Below are positions 46,215-55,359 of a stretch of DNA of 64,000 nucleotides, one piece after another; position 1 is the stretch's first letter; each line of letters begins with the position of its first letter. The notes below the pieces were generated by a model. The model did not search any database. It saw only the letters and a program-made list of their open reading frames with translations, and was not told the origin of the DNA. Location of the stretch: the NCBI RefSeq assembly GCF_001510895.1, contig NZ_LPWA01000001.1, forward strand, positions 1-64,000, given 5' to 3'. Source of the stretch: Mesorhizobium loti (lineage in GTDB: Bacteria; Pseudomonadota; Alphaproteobacteria; Rhizobiales; Rhizobiaceae). The position numbers and the translations under genes are program-made.

Positions 46215-46915
46215 TGACCGGATCGACGTGCCTCTATGCCGACGATGCCGAAATGTACCGCATGTTCGAAGAGGAGCTCTTCGTCGCGGTGGTCGGCGAC
46301 GTGATGGACACACTGGGGCTGCAGCATCAATTCCTGCCGCCGGTGTTCAAGCCTGTCGATGAGAAGAAGCGGTTGCTTGGCCGGGCCATGCCGGTGCTGG
46401 AATCCGATGTTTTTCCGCCCGGCGAACCGGCACGGAATCCGTTGATGACCAAGCCGTTCGGGCTGATGTTCGAGGCGCTCGACGATCTGAAGCCCGGCGA
46501 AATCTACGTCGCCAGCGGCGCCTCGCCGCGCTACGCGCTGTGGGGCGAACTGATGTCGACGCGTGCGACAATCCTCGGCGCGCGCGGCGCGCTACTCGAC
46601 GGCTTCGCCCGCGATACGGATGGCATCAAGGCGCTCGGCTTCCCCTGCTTCTGCACCGGCTACTACGCGCAGGATCAAGGCGTGCGCGGCAAGGTCATAG
46701 ACTATCGCTGCGCGCTCGAGATCGGCGGCGTGCGCATCGAGCCGGGAACGCTCCTCTTCGGCGACAAGGAAGGTGTCCTTGTCATCCCGCGACAGGCCGA
46801 GGAAGAGGTCGTGCGGTTCGCCCTTGAAAAAGTCCGCGGAGAAAAACGCGTCGCCAAGGCGATCCGCGAGGGGATGAGCGCGGTGGACGCTTACAAGACC
46901 TTCGGCATCATGTGA
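46214..46915 (+). CDS. RraA-family protein, second paralogue
   Basis: A 233-residue protein with the RraA pattern: VGDVMDTLGLQHQ, GEIYVASGASPRYALWGELMS, ARGALLDGFARDTDGI with the DG...RD active-site pair, then GTLLFGDKEGVLVIPR. It shares family but little else with the copy at 15426. It follows a dehydratase as that one does. I infer an aldolase or decarboxylase acting on a keto acid of the uronate pathway, as no separate KDG kinase or KDPG aldolase is seen in either cluster. Confidence 0.85.
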   Translation: MTGSTCLYADDAEMYRMFEEELFVAVVGDVMDTLGLQHQFLPPVFKPVDEKKRLLGRAMPVLESDVFPPGEPARNPLMTKPFGLMFEALDDLKPGEIYVASGASPRYALWGELMSTRATILGARGALLDGFARDTDGIKALGFPCFCTGYYAQDQGVRGKVIDYRCALEIGGVRIEPGTLLFGDKEGVLVIPRQAEEEVVRFALEKVRGEKRVAKAIREGMSAVDAYKTFGIM

Positions 46916-46943
46916 CAGGCAGCCGGGAGCGCACCGCTATTGT

Positions 46944-46960
46944 GCGGCCACAGTGGCCGC
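46944..46960 (+). terminator. Palindrome after the uxu-side operon
   Basis: GCGGCCAC-A-GTGGCCGC is a perfect inverted repeat 29 bases after the rraA-like stop. It lacks a clear U run, so it is only a possible terminator or RNA-end hairpin. Confidence 0.4.
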
Positions 46961-47029
46961 GACCAGCGACAATCGCATCGCGAATTCGTCCGGACAAATT
47001 GCAACTTCGAGCCACCAAAAAACAAGCCG

Positions 47030-47154
47030 TGATTGCACTTAAAAAAGAATTAAATTAATTTATATTTTAATTCAATTTTTACACATTAACTAACTATTAA
47101 CATATCACTTAACTTTTTGATTTTTTTACTTATGGTGCCCATGAAGGGGGTAGT
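47030..47154. promoter_or_regulatory. AT-rich promoter region of the exopolysaccharide locus
   Basis: About 120 bases almost free of G and C, with the perfect inverted repeat GAATTAAA...TTTAATTC at about 47049-47075 and several TTAACTA/ATTAACAT steps. It precedes the WecG-type gene. Its base composition is unlike the rest of the window and is of the kind bound by MucR/Ros-type regulators that control exopolysaccharide genes in rhizobia; that last point is inference. Confidence 0.5.
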
Positions 47155-48147
47155 TTGAATTCGGAGAATGGGGCGATTTCTCCTATGCGAAAAGTTTTAG
47201 GTAATTCAAAAAAGGATTTTGAAGAGGACGGCATTACGACCGGCGGATCGGATCCGCTCTATCCCAGCCAACATTTGACGCCCGCGAATCATGAGACCTC
47301 TCATTTCCCCCGGTTGCAGCATCAGACTTCGACCGGGCATACCAGCGTGAACGCCGTGACGAAGCTGGAGGCAGCGCCTCCCAGGCAGGACCTGCTCGCA
47401 TTGCCGACGGTGCAGCTTGGCGGGCTGCCCGTCACCGTGATCGACCGGCGGGGCGCCGCGCGCCTGATGATCGCAGCTGCCCGGCAACATCGCCACGGCA
47501 GCCGTCCGTATTATTTCACCTCCGCCAACGGCGAGGTCATTGCCCAGGCACGCGCCAAGTCGGAGATAGCCGCCCTCTTCCGCGAAGCCGACCAGATCTT
47601 CGCCGACGGCCAGCCGCTTGTTCTGGCCTCCCGCCTTTTGTGCCGCACGCCGCTGCCGGAACGGGTGGCCACCACCGATCTGTTCCACGACGTGGCCAAG
47701 CTCGCCGAGAACGAGGCCGCGACCTTCTACCTGTTGGGCTCGACGGAGGCCGGGAACGCCAACGCAGTGGCCGCGATCAAGGCCAGCTATCCGCGCCTGC
47801 GCATCGTCGGCAACAGCCACGGCTATCTTTCCGGTCAAGCGCTCGAGAAAAAGCTCGATGAAATCAACGCGCTCGCGCCGGACATATTGTGGCTGGGTCT
47901 CGGCGTTCCGCGCGAGCAGATTTTCGTCCGCGATTTTGCGTCGCGGCTCTCGAATGTCGGCGTTATCAAGACGTCCGGGGGCTTGTTCGATCATATCGCC
48001 GGCAAGGTCCGGCGTGCGCCGCTCTGGGTCCAGAAGGCCGGCTTCGAATGGCTCTGGCGCATGCTGATGGAGCCGCGCCGGCTCTTCTGGCGCTATTTCA
48101 CCACCAATCCCCGTGCCCTCTACGCCCTCCTGAGGTATTCGCAATGA
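47155..48147 (+). CDS. WecG/TagA/CpsF-family glycosyltransferase
   Basis: The 330-residue product has the glycosyltransferase 26 family patterns: GLPVTVIDRRGA, YYFTSANGEVIAQA, ADGQPLVLASRLL, LLGSTEAGNANAVAAI, LGLGVPREQIFVRDF and VGGxFD-like (KTSGGLFDHIAGKVRRAP). It transfers a sugar such as N-acetylmannosaminuronate onto a lipid-linked intermediate in polysaccharide assembly. The first 70 residues are a variable leader. The start is a TTG with AGGGGG before it; an internal ATG (47184) is an alternative. Confidence 0.88.
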   Translation: MNSENGAISPMRKVLGNSKKDFEEDGITTGGSDPLYPSQHLTPANHETSHFPRLQHQTSTGHTSVNAVTKLEAAPPRQDLLALPTVQLGGLPVTVIDRRGAARLMIAAARQHRHGSRPYYFTSANGEVIAQARAKSEIAALFREADQIFADGQPLVLASRLLCRTPLPERVATTDLFHDVAKLAENEAATFYLLGSTEAGNANAVAAIKASYPRLRIVGNSHGYLSGQALEKKLDEINALAPDILWLGLGVPREQIFVRDFASRLSNVGVIKTSGGLFDHIAGKVRRAPLWVQKAGFEWLWRMLMEPRRLFWRYFTTNPRALYALLRYSQ

Positions 48148-49473
48148 CAGCCGACCATTCGCTTCGTCCGCTGCCGGAGGGAACCGACACGGAGATCGCC
48201 ATCGTCGGCGGCGGGCTCTCCGGGACGCTTGCCGCGACGCTCCTCGGGCGGTCGGGCTACCATGTCACGCTGATCGACCGCCACCCCGTTTTTCCGCGCG
48301 AGTTCCGCGTCGAGAAGATCGCCGGCGACCAGATCGACAAGTTGCGCCGGATCGGCCTCCTGGACAGCCTTTCCGCGGCCGCCGCGCCTTCGACGAGATC
48401 GTCAACGTGCGCAAGGGTCGCGTGCTCGACCGCACGCGTGCCCGCCACTACGGCATTTTCTACGACGACCTCGTCGCGGCGATGCGAGCCGAACTGCCCA
48501 AAAACGTGCGCTTCGTGGCCGGCAGGGTGAGCGCGGTGGAGGCGGGGCCCGAGCGGCAGCGCGTGTCGATCATCGGCCAGCCGGACGTGACGGCTCGCCT
48601 GCTCGTGCTCGCCACGGGCATGGGAGATATCCTGCGGCGCGACGTCGGTATCGAGCGCCGGTTCGTCCATCAGCGCCAATCGCTACTTTCGGCTTCAATG
48701 TCCGCCCGTCGGGCGCAAGCGCCTTCAAGCATCCGGCGCTGACCTATTACGGCGAGCGGGTCTCCGACGGGATCGACTACCTGAACTTTTTCCCGGCCGG
48801 CGGTGTTACCCGCGCCAATCTCTTTGTTTTCCGGGAGCACACCGATCCATGGGTCAAGGCGCTGCGCGACCGCCCTCGCGAAACACTCATCGAAACGCTT
48901 CCCGGGCTGCTCAACACATTCGGCGATTTCGAAGTCATCGACCGTGTCTCGAGCTGGCTCACCGACATCACCGTCGCCGAGAATTGCAAGCGTGATGGCG
49001 TCGTCCTGATCGGAGATGCCTATCAGACATCCTGTCCCGCCGCCGGAACCGGCGTCAGCCGGCTGCTCACCGATGTGGAACGCCTGTGCATGGTGCATGT
49101 GCCGCAATGGATGGCCTCACCCGGCATGGCGGCGGCGAAGATCGCCGCTTTCTACGACGATCGGGTGAAGAAGGCGATGGATGAGCGGGGACTGGAAATG
49201 GCTAATTTCCGCCGCAGCCTGACCATCGACACCGACCTGCGCTGGCGCGCGCGCCGGCAGGTTCACTTCAGCCGCCGCCGCATCCTGCACGAGATCGACA
49301 AGGTGAGCCCAAGCTTTGCCGCGAGGCTGCGTGCCTCAAGCGGCCGCAAATCGAAGCTGTCACCTGATCGCGGACCATCGTCCTGCGAATTTCGTTCGAT
49401 GCCAAACTCCGGCATTAAAGATGCGCGGCCGTTTTTGGCGGCGCGATGGGACAGGGTTTTGAAGCGCGCGTAA
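48144..49473 (+). pseudogene. FAD-dependent oxidoreductase with two frameshifts
   Basis: Frame one, overlapping the upstream stop by 4 bases, gives the FAD site EIAIVGGGLSGTLAATLLGR and VTLIDRHPVFPREFRVEK to about 48385. The second frame continues with RKGRVLDRTRARHYGIFYDD and LVLATGMGDILRRD to about 48680. The third frame carries TFGFNVRPSGASAFKHPALTY, VVLIGDAYQTSCPAAGTGV and the tail to 49473. Each change needs one missing base. The order is that of aromatic-hydroxylase/geranylgeranyl-reductase-type FAD proteins (GxGxxG then GDA). It probably modifies a sugar or lipid of the polysaccharide. Two shifts make it either a decaying gene or low-quality sequence. Confidence 0.75.
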
Positions 49474-49499
49474 GGGCGCCCGAACCCGACGCGTTTCAA

Positions 49500-50654
49500 T
49501 CAGGACGACTCGGCAGCCTCGTCGGAGGCGGGCGGCACCATCACGGACGGCTTCGCCTTCTTGACATGCGCGGCTTCCAGCATCCGCCGCGCCAGCGCCT
49601 TGGCTGCCGGCAATTTTTCCACCGTCAGATGCGCCGCATAGCCGAGCGGACTTCCCGCACGGTAGATTTGCCACATCGGTGAAGGCCGGCCGCCGAAGAT
49701 GCGCTTGTAGGGCTCGTCGCCGATGGTGAAATCAAGGTAGTGCTCGCCGCGCTCGATGCAGTCGCGGGCGATCTGCTCGAACATCAGGCTGCCGATCGAC
49801 TGCTTCCTGTAGCCGGCCTCGTCGAAGCCGCCCAGAATGACCAGGAGCGAGTCGCGGTGCTGGAGTCCGAGCGCGCCGGCAATCGGCCGTCCGTTCATCC
49901 AGAATGCGTAGGTGCGGGCGAAACCGCCGCATCCTTCATTGGCGACAGCCAGGTAGAAATCGAAATAAGAAGGCAGTTGCAAAAGGTCGGCGGGACCGTT
50001 GCTGCCGTCGAAGCGTTTGCCGCGATAGACCTTGAGGGCATCGAACGTCGTGCGGACGGCGGCCGCGCCGTCCACGCATTCGAAGCGCGCCTCCCCCATG
50101 CGGTTGAGCTGCCGGGACTTCTTGTCGAGCTCCTTGCGGTAGGACTGATCCAGCCGATGCTCGCGCCAGCCGGCGAATGTCGGCTCCAGCTTGCTGGTAT
50201 AAGCGCTCATGCCCATGCTGTCGCGCTTGTCGATACCAAGCAGGCGTTCCATCGCCAGCGAGCGGTCCGCCAGCTTGCCGATGCGCAAGAGATCGTAGGG
50301 TCGCAGATGCTTGCGGATGGCGGCAACCGTGCGGCCGTCGGAAAGGATGCGGGAAAAGATCTCCTCGTCGGCGACCGGCGACACATAGTCGGAAACCCGC
50401 ATATCTGCGAATTCCACCACCTTGAGCAGCGTGTACCGGCGCCTCACCAGAGGCAGGACCATTGCAAGCTTTCCGCTTGCATGCGCCCGCACGACGATGA
50501 TCAGTGGCGTGGCGGCGCCTTGCCGCACGAGCCTCTCATAGAGTTGCGCGAGCCATATGGGATGCTGAAACGCGGTCGCCGCCGAGCTGGCGAAGAGCTC
50601 GGCGTATTCCGTCGAACGGAAATCGAACGCATCCTCGGCAGTGACTTCAAACAT
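49500..50654 (-). CDS. GNAT-like acyltransferase (BioF2-type)
   Basis: The 384-residue protein belongs to the peptidoglycan-bridge/BioF2-like GNAT group: an N-terminal half (VTAEDAFDFRSTEYAELFAS, PLIIVVRAHASGKLAMVLPL), then KVYRGKRFDGSNGP, AFWMNGRPIAGALGLQHRDS, YRKQSIGSLMFEQIARDC and YLDFTIGDEPYKRIFGG. Such proteins modify exopolysaccharide or lipid intermediates. The ATG at 50654 is used; no strong ribosome binding site is visible. It lies in the exopolysaccharide locus, convergent with the FAD gene. Confidence 0.82.
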   Translation of the reverse strand: MFEVTAEDAFDFRSTEYAELFASSAATAFQHPIWLAQLYERLVRQGAATPLIIVVRAHASGKLAMVLPLVRRRYTLLKVVEFADMRVSDYVSPVADEEIFSRILSDGRTVAAIRKHLRPYDLLRIGKLADRSLAMERLLGIDKRDSMGMSAYTSKLEPTFAGWREHRLDQSYRKELDKKSRQLNRMGEARFECVDGAAAVRTTFDALKVYRGKRFDGSNGPADLLQLPSYFDFYLAVANEGCGGFARTYAFWMNGRPIAGALGLQHRDSLLVILGGFDEAGYRKQSIGSLMFEQIARDCIERGEHYLDFTIGDEPYKRIFGGRPSPMWQIYRAGSPLGYAAHLTVEKLPAAKALARRMLEAAHVKKAKPSVMVPPASDEAAESS

Positions 50655-50942
50655 GTGATCCGAACCGGCGGGACAGCGGCCTATCGACGACGTCTTGGCC
50701 TTCAGGTCAAGATCGGTCGCGGGGATTGTTGGAATCTTGGTATATGCCGAAAGTGCTAATGTTGCGTTGCCCAGCAAGCCGGACGCATGACCACAACCGC
50801 CTCGGGATCGCAAGTCGAGAATTTCGCCATGAAAGTAGAAGTCGGATTTTGCGTGTAACCCCGATGTAAGTATTTTCGGCCAGTCTTTTCGTTCCTCAAC
50901 AGGGGAAACCCGAGCAGGGTATAGACGCGGACGGGGAATGAC

Positions 50943-52403
50943 ATGCTGGCGATCGAGGTCGTTGTTCCGCAATCGGCGCCCCGCCGCTGGCAGCAGGTTG
51001 TCATCGAGCGGCTTGAGGCGGAAGGCCACGATGTCGCGGTAGCACATCGGCCAGGGCCGGCAAGCTGGCCAGCCGCGGCAAAAGCCGCCTTCCAGTTCGA
51101 GCAACGTCTTTTCCGCCGGCCCGGACCCCTTCTCGGCTCAGCGGTGCAAGCAATCCAGGCTAGATCCGGCAATCGCCCTGCCGCGCTGAGGCTCGACCTC
51201 GCGGGCAATGCGGCCCCATCGGATGTCCCGACAATCGGCGTTCGGTTCGACGGATCGAGCGCCGATCTTTCGGCGGCAATAGCCGTCGCGGCCGGGCGGC
51301 TGCCGGTGATCGAGGCCGTCCTCGACAACAAAGCGGTGGTGGGCCAGGCGCGGCCGATGGTGGACAAGCGCGAGTCCACCGCACTCGGCACCGAGGACGT
51401 GTTCGCCCGTGCCATCACCTTGGTTCAATCGGTCGCTCGCGCGTTCGCTGCGGATCGGTTGCCGCTGGAGCCGATCGCTGAGACTCGTGTTCGCGATCAA
51501 CGAGGCCGGTTCACATCCGCCTATCTCGGCACCGCACTGCCGCGGCTGGGCAGGGAGGCGCTCCGCCGCGCACGCTTCCGCCATGCGCATTGGCGTGTCG
51601 GCTACCGCTTCACCGACGCGCCGGGCGTCGCCGATACGGGCAAGCTCGGCACCGGCTGGTCGGTGCTGCCGGACATGGGCGACCATTTCTATGCCGACCC
51701 CTTCCCCTTTTGGTGGCAGAGTCGCCCTTTCGTCTTCGTCGAGGATTATCCGCATGCCACCGGCAAGGCGGTCATTTCCGTTGTTGCGTTCGACGCGAAC
51801 CATGTCCCCGATACGCCTCGTGTCGTGTTGGAGGAGGCCCACCACCTCTCCTACCCGCAGGTATTCGAGCGCGACGGCGTGATCTGGATGCTGCCGGAGG
51901 CGAGCGCAAGCGGCAAGCTCACGCTCTATCGCGCCTCGGGCTTCCCGGATGGTTGGGTTGCCGAGACCGTGTTGGTCGAAGGCGAGATTTCCGACGCAAC
52001 CTTGTTCGAGCATGAAGGCCTGCTCTGGCTGTTCGCCACCGACCGGGACGGCCATGGAAGCACATCCGACATGCAGGTGGTTTTTTCCGCCCCCGCGCTT
52101 GCCGGCCCATGGCGGCCACACCCGGCGAACCCGATCCTGATCGACCATCGCATGGCTCGCCCTGGCGGCGCCTTTGTCCGCAACCGCGAGGGCCGCATCC
52201 TCCTTCCGGTCCAGGACGGAACGCTGGGTTATGGCGGCGGGCTTGGCTTGTCCGAATTGCTCGAGCTCAACCAGCAGACGGTGCGGCTCTCGGCGCCACG
52301 GCCGATCGATGCGGCCGGCGACTGGCCCTATCCGAAGATCCACACGCTCAATCGGGCGGGCCGCCTGGAGGTGATCGATGGGATCGCCGCCGTGAGAAAA
52401 TAG
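50943..52403 (+). CDS. GINT1-like (glucosamine inositolphosphorylceramide transferase 1 N-terminal-type) protein
   Basis: This 486-residue protein has an N-terminal formyltransferase-like part (MLAIEVVVPQSAPRRWQQVV, about residues 1-180) and a beta-propeller part from about 230 containing GWSVLPDMGDHFYADPFPFW, RPFVFVEDYPHATGKAVISV, LSYPQVFERDGVIWMLPE, LFEHEGLLWLFATD and HPANPILIDHRMARPGG. The repeated F/W-V/D...P pattern resembles the family shared with plant GINT1 and bacterial polysaccharide loci. I infer a sugar-recognising or transferase role on a lipid or polysaccharide. It is the only plus-strand gene between two minus-strand ones. Confidence 0.72.
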   Translation: MLAIEVVVPQSAPRRWQQVVIERLEAEGHDVAVAHRPGPASWPAAAKAAFQFEQRLFRRPGPLLGSAVQAIQARSGNRPAALRLDLAGNAAPSDVPTIGVRFDGSSADLSAAIAVAAGRLPVIEAVLDNKAVVGQARPMVDKRESTALGTEDVFARAITLVQSVARAFAADRLPLEPIAETRVRDQRGRFTSAYLGTALPRLGREALRRARFRHAHWRVGYRFTDAPGVADTGKLGTGWSVLPDMGDHFYADPFPFWWQSRPFVFVEDYPHATGKAVISVVAFDANHVPDTPRVVLEEAHHLSYPQVFERDGVIWMLPEASASGKLTLYRASGFPDGWVAETVLVEGEISDATLFEHEGLLWLFATDRDGHGSTSDMQVVFSAPALAGPWRPHPANPILIDHRMARPGGAFVRNREGRILLPVQDGTLGYGGGLGLSELLELNQQTVRLSAPRPIDAAGDWPYPKIHTLNRAGRLEVIDGIAAVRK

Positions 52404-52615
52404 CCAGAGACCGTTTCGAAACTCGCTCCTGCGAGTCACATGAAGGTGTTTTTCGAGAACCGGAGCGCAGCGGACATTTAGGTCCGTGAGCACCGGCCTA
52501 CGCCGGCCGTAGCCTTATCTGCCGCGCCACTCTCATGCATGCTTTGGCCGGCGAAGGCCGGAAGCGCAGAAAACGCCTTCAGATGGCCGCAGGAGTAGAG
52601 TTTCCAAACGGGCTC
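52404..52615. other. Intergenic with small hairpins
   Basis: About 210 bases between convergent genes. ACTCGC-TCCT-GCGAGT at about 52423-52438 is a clean small hairpin and could be part of a terminator for either gene. No coding frame is supported. Confidence 0.4.
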
Positions 52616-53710
52616 TCAGGCAAGAAGTAGCGCCTCGTAACCCGCACACATCCTGGCCGGTGAATATTTGTCCCTGAGCCGCCGCCCCGCTGCCGAAAGC
52701 CTGGCCTTGAATTCCGGCCGCGCAAACAGATCGGCAAGTCCGGTAGCCATGCCGGCGGCGTCGGCCTCGACGAACAGCGCGGCGGATTCGCCGTCCTCCG
52801 CGGTCAGCACCTCGCGCATGACGTCAAGGTTGCTCGCAACGACCGGCAGGCCGCAAATGGCCGCTTCGACGCAGGCAAGGCCGAAGGTCTCCGTCATCGA
52901 CGGAAACGCATAGGCATCGCCGGCAGCGAGGAATTCGAAGATGCGCGCCGGAGGGACCTCGCCGACGAGATGCAGGCGGTTCGCCACGCCGTGGCTTTCG
53001 GCGAAGGCGACGAGCGCCTCGCGCTCCGGCCCGGCGCCGGCCAGCGCGACATGGACATCGGGCAGTCGGTCGAGCGCGCCGACAAGCGCGATCTGGTTCT
53101 TCATGGGCGTCAGCCGGCCGGATGAGACGGCCAGCCATACGTTCTGCGGCAGACCGAAGGCGGCGCGCGCCGCCGCCTTGTCGAACTCCTCGCCCGGCAC
53201 GGGAACGCCATGATCGATGCGGCGCATACGCTGCCGGTAGGATCGCGGATAGCGATCGAACTGCGCTTCCGTCCAGCCGGAATTGACGACATTCGCCTGG
53301 TAAAGGCCGACCATGCCCATCAGCTTGTCGATCTGGGAGAGCAGACCCATGACGCCCTTGCTGTGCGGAGCGCCGCTCTGGTTTGCGACGATGTGCCTGA
53401 CGCCGGCCAGCCGGGCGCCGATCGTGCCGAAGATATTGCCATAATGCTGGTAGGTGATGACGGCGTCGGGGCGTGCCTTACGCAGGTACCGCGCCAGGCC
53501 GATGGTCGCCCGGATCTGTCCCGGCAATCCGCGCGGGCGTTGCGTCAGGACAAAGTCCGCATTGGGGTCGCGGTCATAGGCATCGGTCTTGCGGTACATG
53601 AAGACGGTGCGCACCTCGTGTCCGCGGGCCCGCAATCCCTCGCCCACCATGTCGGAGATGCGTTGCGCGCCGGCGGCTTCCGCCTGGGTCTGCACCTGGA
53701 CGATTTTCAC
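52616..53710 (-). CDS. Glycosyltransferase family 4
   Basis: The 364-residue protein has a GT-B fold: an N-terminal acceptor lobe (EAAGAQRISDMVGEGLRARG, PDAVITYQHYGNIFG) and a donor-binding lobe (AVSSGRLTPMKNQIALVGAL, LHLVGEVPPARIFEFLAAGD, FPSMTETFGLACVEAAICGL, with the E-x7-E pair). It moves a sugar from a nucleotide to a growing polysaccharide or lipid. Start GTG at 53710 overlaps the flippase stop by 4 bases (GTGA), so the two are coupled. Confidence 0.9.
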   Translation of the reverse strand: MKIVQVQTQAEAAGAQRISDMVGEGLRARGHEVRTVFMYRKTDAYDRDPNADFVLTQRPRGLPGQIRATIGLARYLRKARPDAVITYQHYGNIFGTIGARLAGVRHIVANQSGAPHSKGVMGLLSQIDKLMGMVGLYQANVVNSGWTEAQFDRYPRSYRQRMRRIDHGVPVPGEEFDKAAARAAFGLPQNVWLAVSSGRLTPMKNQIALVGALDRLPDVHVALAGAGPEREALVAFAESHGVANRLHLVGEVPPARIFEFLAAGDAYAFPSMTETFGLACVEAAICGLPVVASNLDVMREVLTAEDGESAALFVEADAAGMATGLADLFARPEFKARLSAAGRRLRDKYSPARMCAGYEALLLA

Positions 53711-55119
53711 GTGCGTCCTCTCATCAGCACATGCGGCACGAGTCCGATCCTGTCCAGGGACAAGCCGAGGATCGACGGGTTGATGCCGATCCTGCGCCGG
53801 GCGATCGACACCCCGAACGCCGTCCACGCTATCACGGTTCCGGCGATGCTGAGTGCCGCGCCTATGGGTCCGAGGTAGTAGGTCGCCACGGCCGTCACGC
53901 AAAGTCCGACGACGTTGACGATGACAAGCACCTTGAACAGCGCATGCTGGAGACCGGTCAACTGCAGCAGGACTTCGATCGGGCCGCAGGCAGTGCCGAA
54001 TGTCGCCCCTATGCCGAAGATGACGAGCGTTGCCCTCATGGTCGGCGTCGCATAGGCCGGATTGAATATCGACAGGATGAAGCTGCCGAATATCCAGAAC
54101 GTCGCCAGAACGCATAGCGCGATGGCCGAACCGCCAAGCGCGGCGAGGCTGGTGATGCGCTGAACATGAGCCCTGTCGCCGCTATAGAAGGCGGCCGATA
54201 TCTGCGGCGCCAGCGCCTGGTTCAGGCCGTTGAGCGCAAGAGTGACGAAACGGGTGGTCCGGTCAGCCACGAAGATCGCGCCCGCCGCCTCGGGCCCCAG
54301 GATCATCGCGACGAGGAGCGTGCTGACCTGGCCGAGAGCGGGCGGCAACGAGGTGACGCCCCATAGGCCAAGCGTGACGGTCTTGAATTCCTGCTTTTGT
54401 CCTTCCGTGAGACCGCCGCGATCGGCCCGCATAGTGTCGCGCGCCAGGATGATCGTTTGCGGGACGACAGAGAGGATGAGCAGCAGCGCCGTCAAGTAGG
54501 TCGCGGTAACCGCATCCATCTTCACATGCATGAAATGCAGCACCACAACGGCGGCGATCGTTGCCGCACGCCAGATGATGTCCCGCGGCAACAGGCCCGA
54601 TATCAGCGCGTTCTTGGCCCGGAACGCGCCGGAGGTAAACTCCGACCAGCCGAGCGAGAAGGACAGCACCGCGGCCGCCACGCACAGCGGCAGCCATTCG
54701 GGCGTTCCCCTGCCGATGAAGGGAAGGAATCCCACCACGATGATGATGAGGCTGGTGCCGATAAGCCCGGCCAGCGCAACGAGAATGGCGCGCGCCATCA
54801 GCCCGTGAGCCGAGGCAAGGTCGCCCAATCCGGCATATTGGGGCCAGAACCTGAGCACGGTGCTCTGCTGGCCCACCGAAGCAAAGAAGGAAACCAGGCT
54901 CGCTCCGGCATAGGTCGCGCTGTAAAGGCCGAATTCCCGTTCGTCCGTCACCATCGCCACAGCCACGAACATCAGGAAGGACAGGCCCGCGCTGGCAAGC
55001 TTGATGATGCCGGCCACGGCGCCGCTCTTGGCGAGGGCCGTGATCGACATGCGCATGTTGGTCGCCGGGCTGGCCGCTGCCCCCTGGGCGGCCTCGCGGT
55101 TCCCTGTATTGTCCTTCAA
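53707..55119 (-). CDS. Lipopolysaccharide/exopolysaccharide flippase (Wzx-like)
   Basis: A 470-residue membrane protein with about 12-14 segments. The first is AGIIKLASAGLSFLMFVAVA, and the pattern EFGLYSATYAGASLVSFFAS and FRAKNALISGLLPRDIIWRA fits the polysaccharide-transporter (PST/MVF) family that moves lipid-linked repeat units across the inner membrane. It is operonic with the GT4 gene. No initiating phosphoglycosyltransferase was found in the window. Confidence 0.88.
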   Translation of the reverse strand: MKDNTGNREAAQGAAASPATNMRMSITALAKSGAVAGIIKLASAGLSFLMFVAVAMVTDEREFGLYSATYAGASLVSFFASVGQQSTVLRFWPQYAGLGDLASAHGLMARAILVALAGLIGTSLIIIVVGFLPFIGRGTPEWLPLCVAAAVLSFSLGWSEFTSGAFRAKNALISGLLPRDIIWRAATIAAVVVLHFMHVKMDAVTATYLTALLLILSVVPQTIILARDTMRADRGGLTEGQKQEFKTVTLGLWGVTSLPPALGQVSTLLVAMILGPEAAGAIFVADRTTRFVTLALNGLNQALAPQISAAFYSGDRAHVQRITSLAALGGSAIALCVLATFWIFGSFILSIFNPAYATPTMRATLVIFGIGATFGTACGPIEVLLQLTGLQHALFKVLVIVNVVGLCVTAVATYYLGPIGAALSIAGTVIAWTAFGVSIARRRIGINPSILGLSLDRIGLVPHVLMRGRT

Positions 55120-55359
55120 CGTCGCCTCCTGAGACGATCGGCGATGGGCCTACCCCGCACCTACGACGACGCTCAAAACCCGATCCTGCATAAGCAAAAT
55201 GCCGCAATCGCGCCAGCGCGAACGCTTCGCATGGTTACCGGCATCGCCCACGCCTGAACTCATCGTCACGCCGCCACCCTTAACGGATGGCTAACGATAA
55301 TCCTTAATAATGTGGAGACGAGTGAGGTCGTGAGATCGCGGCTCTGCATGAGGACAGTG

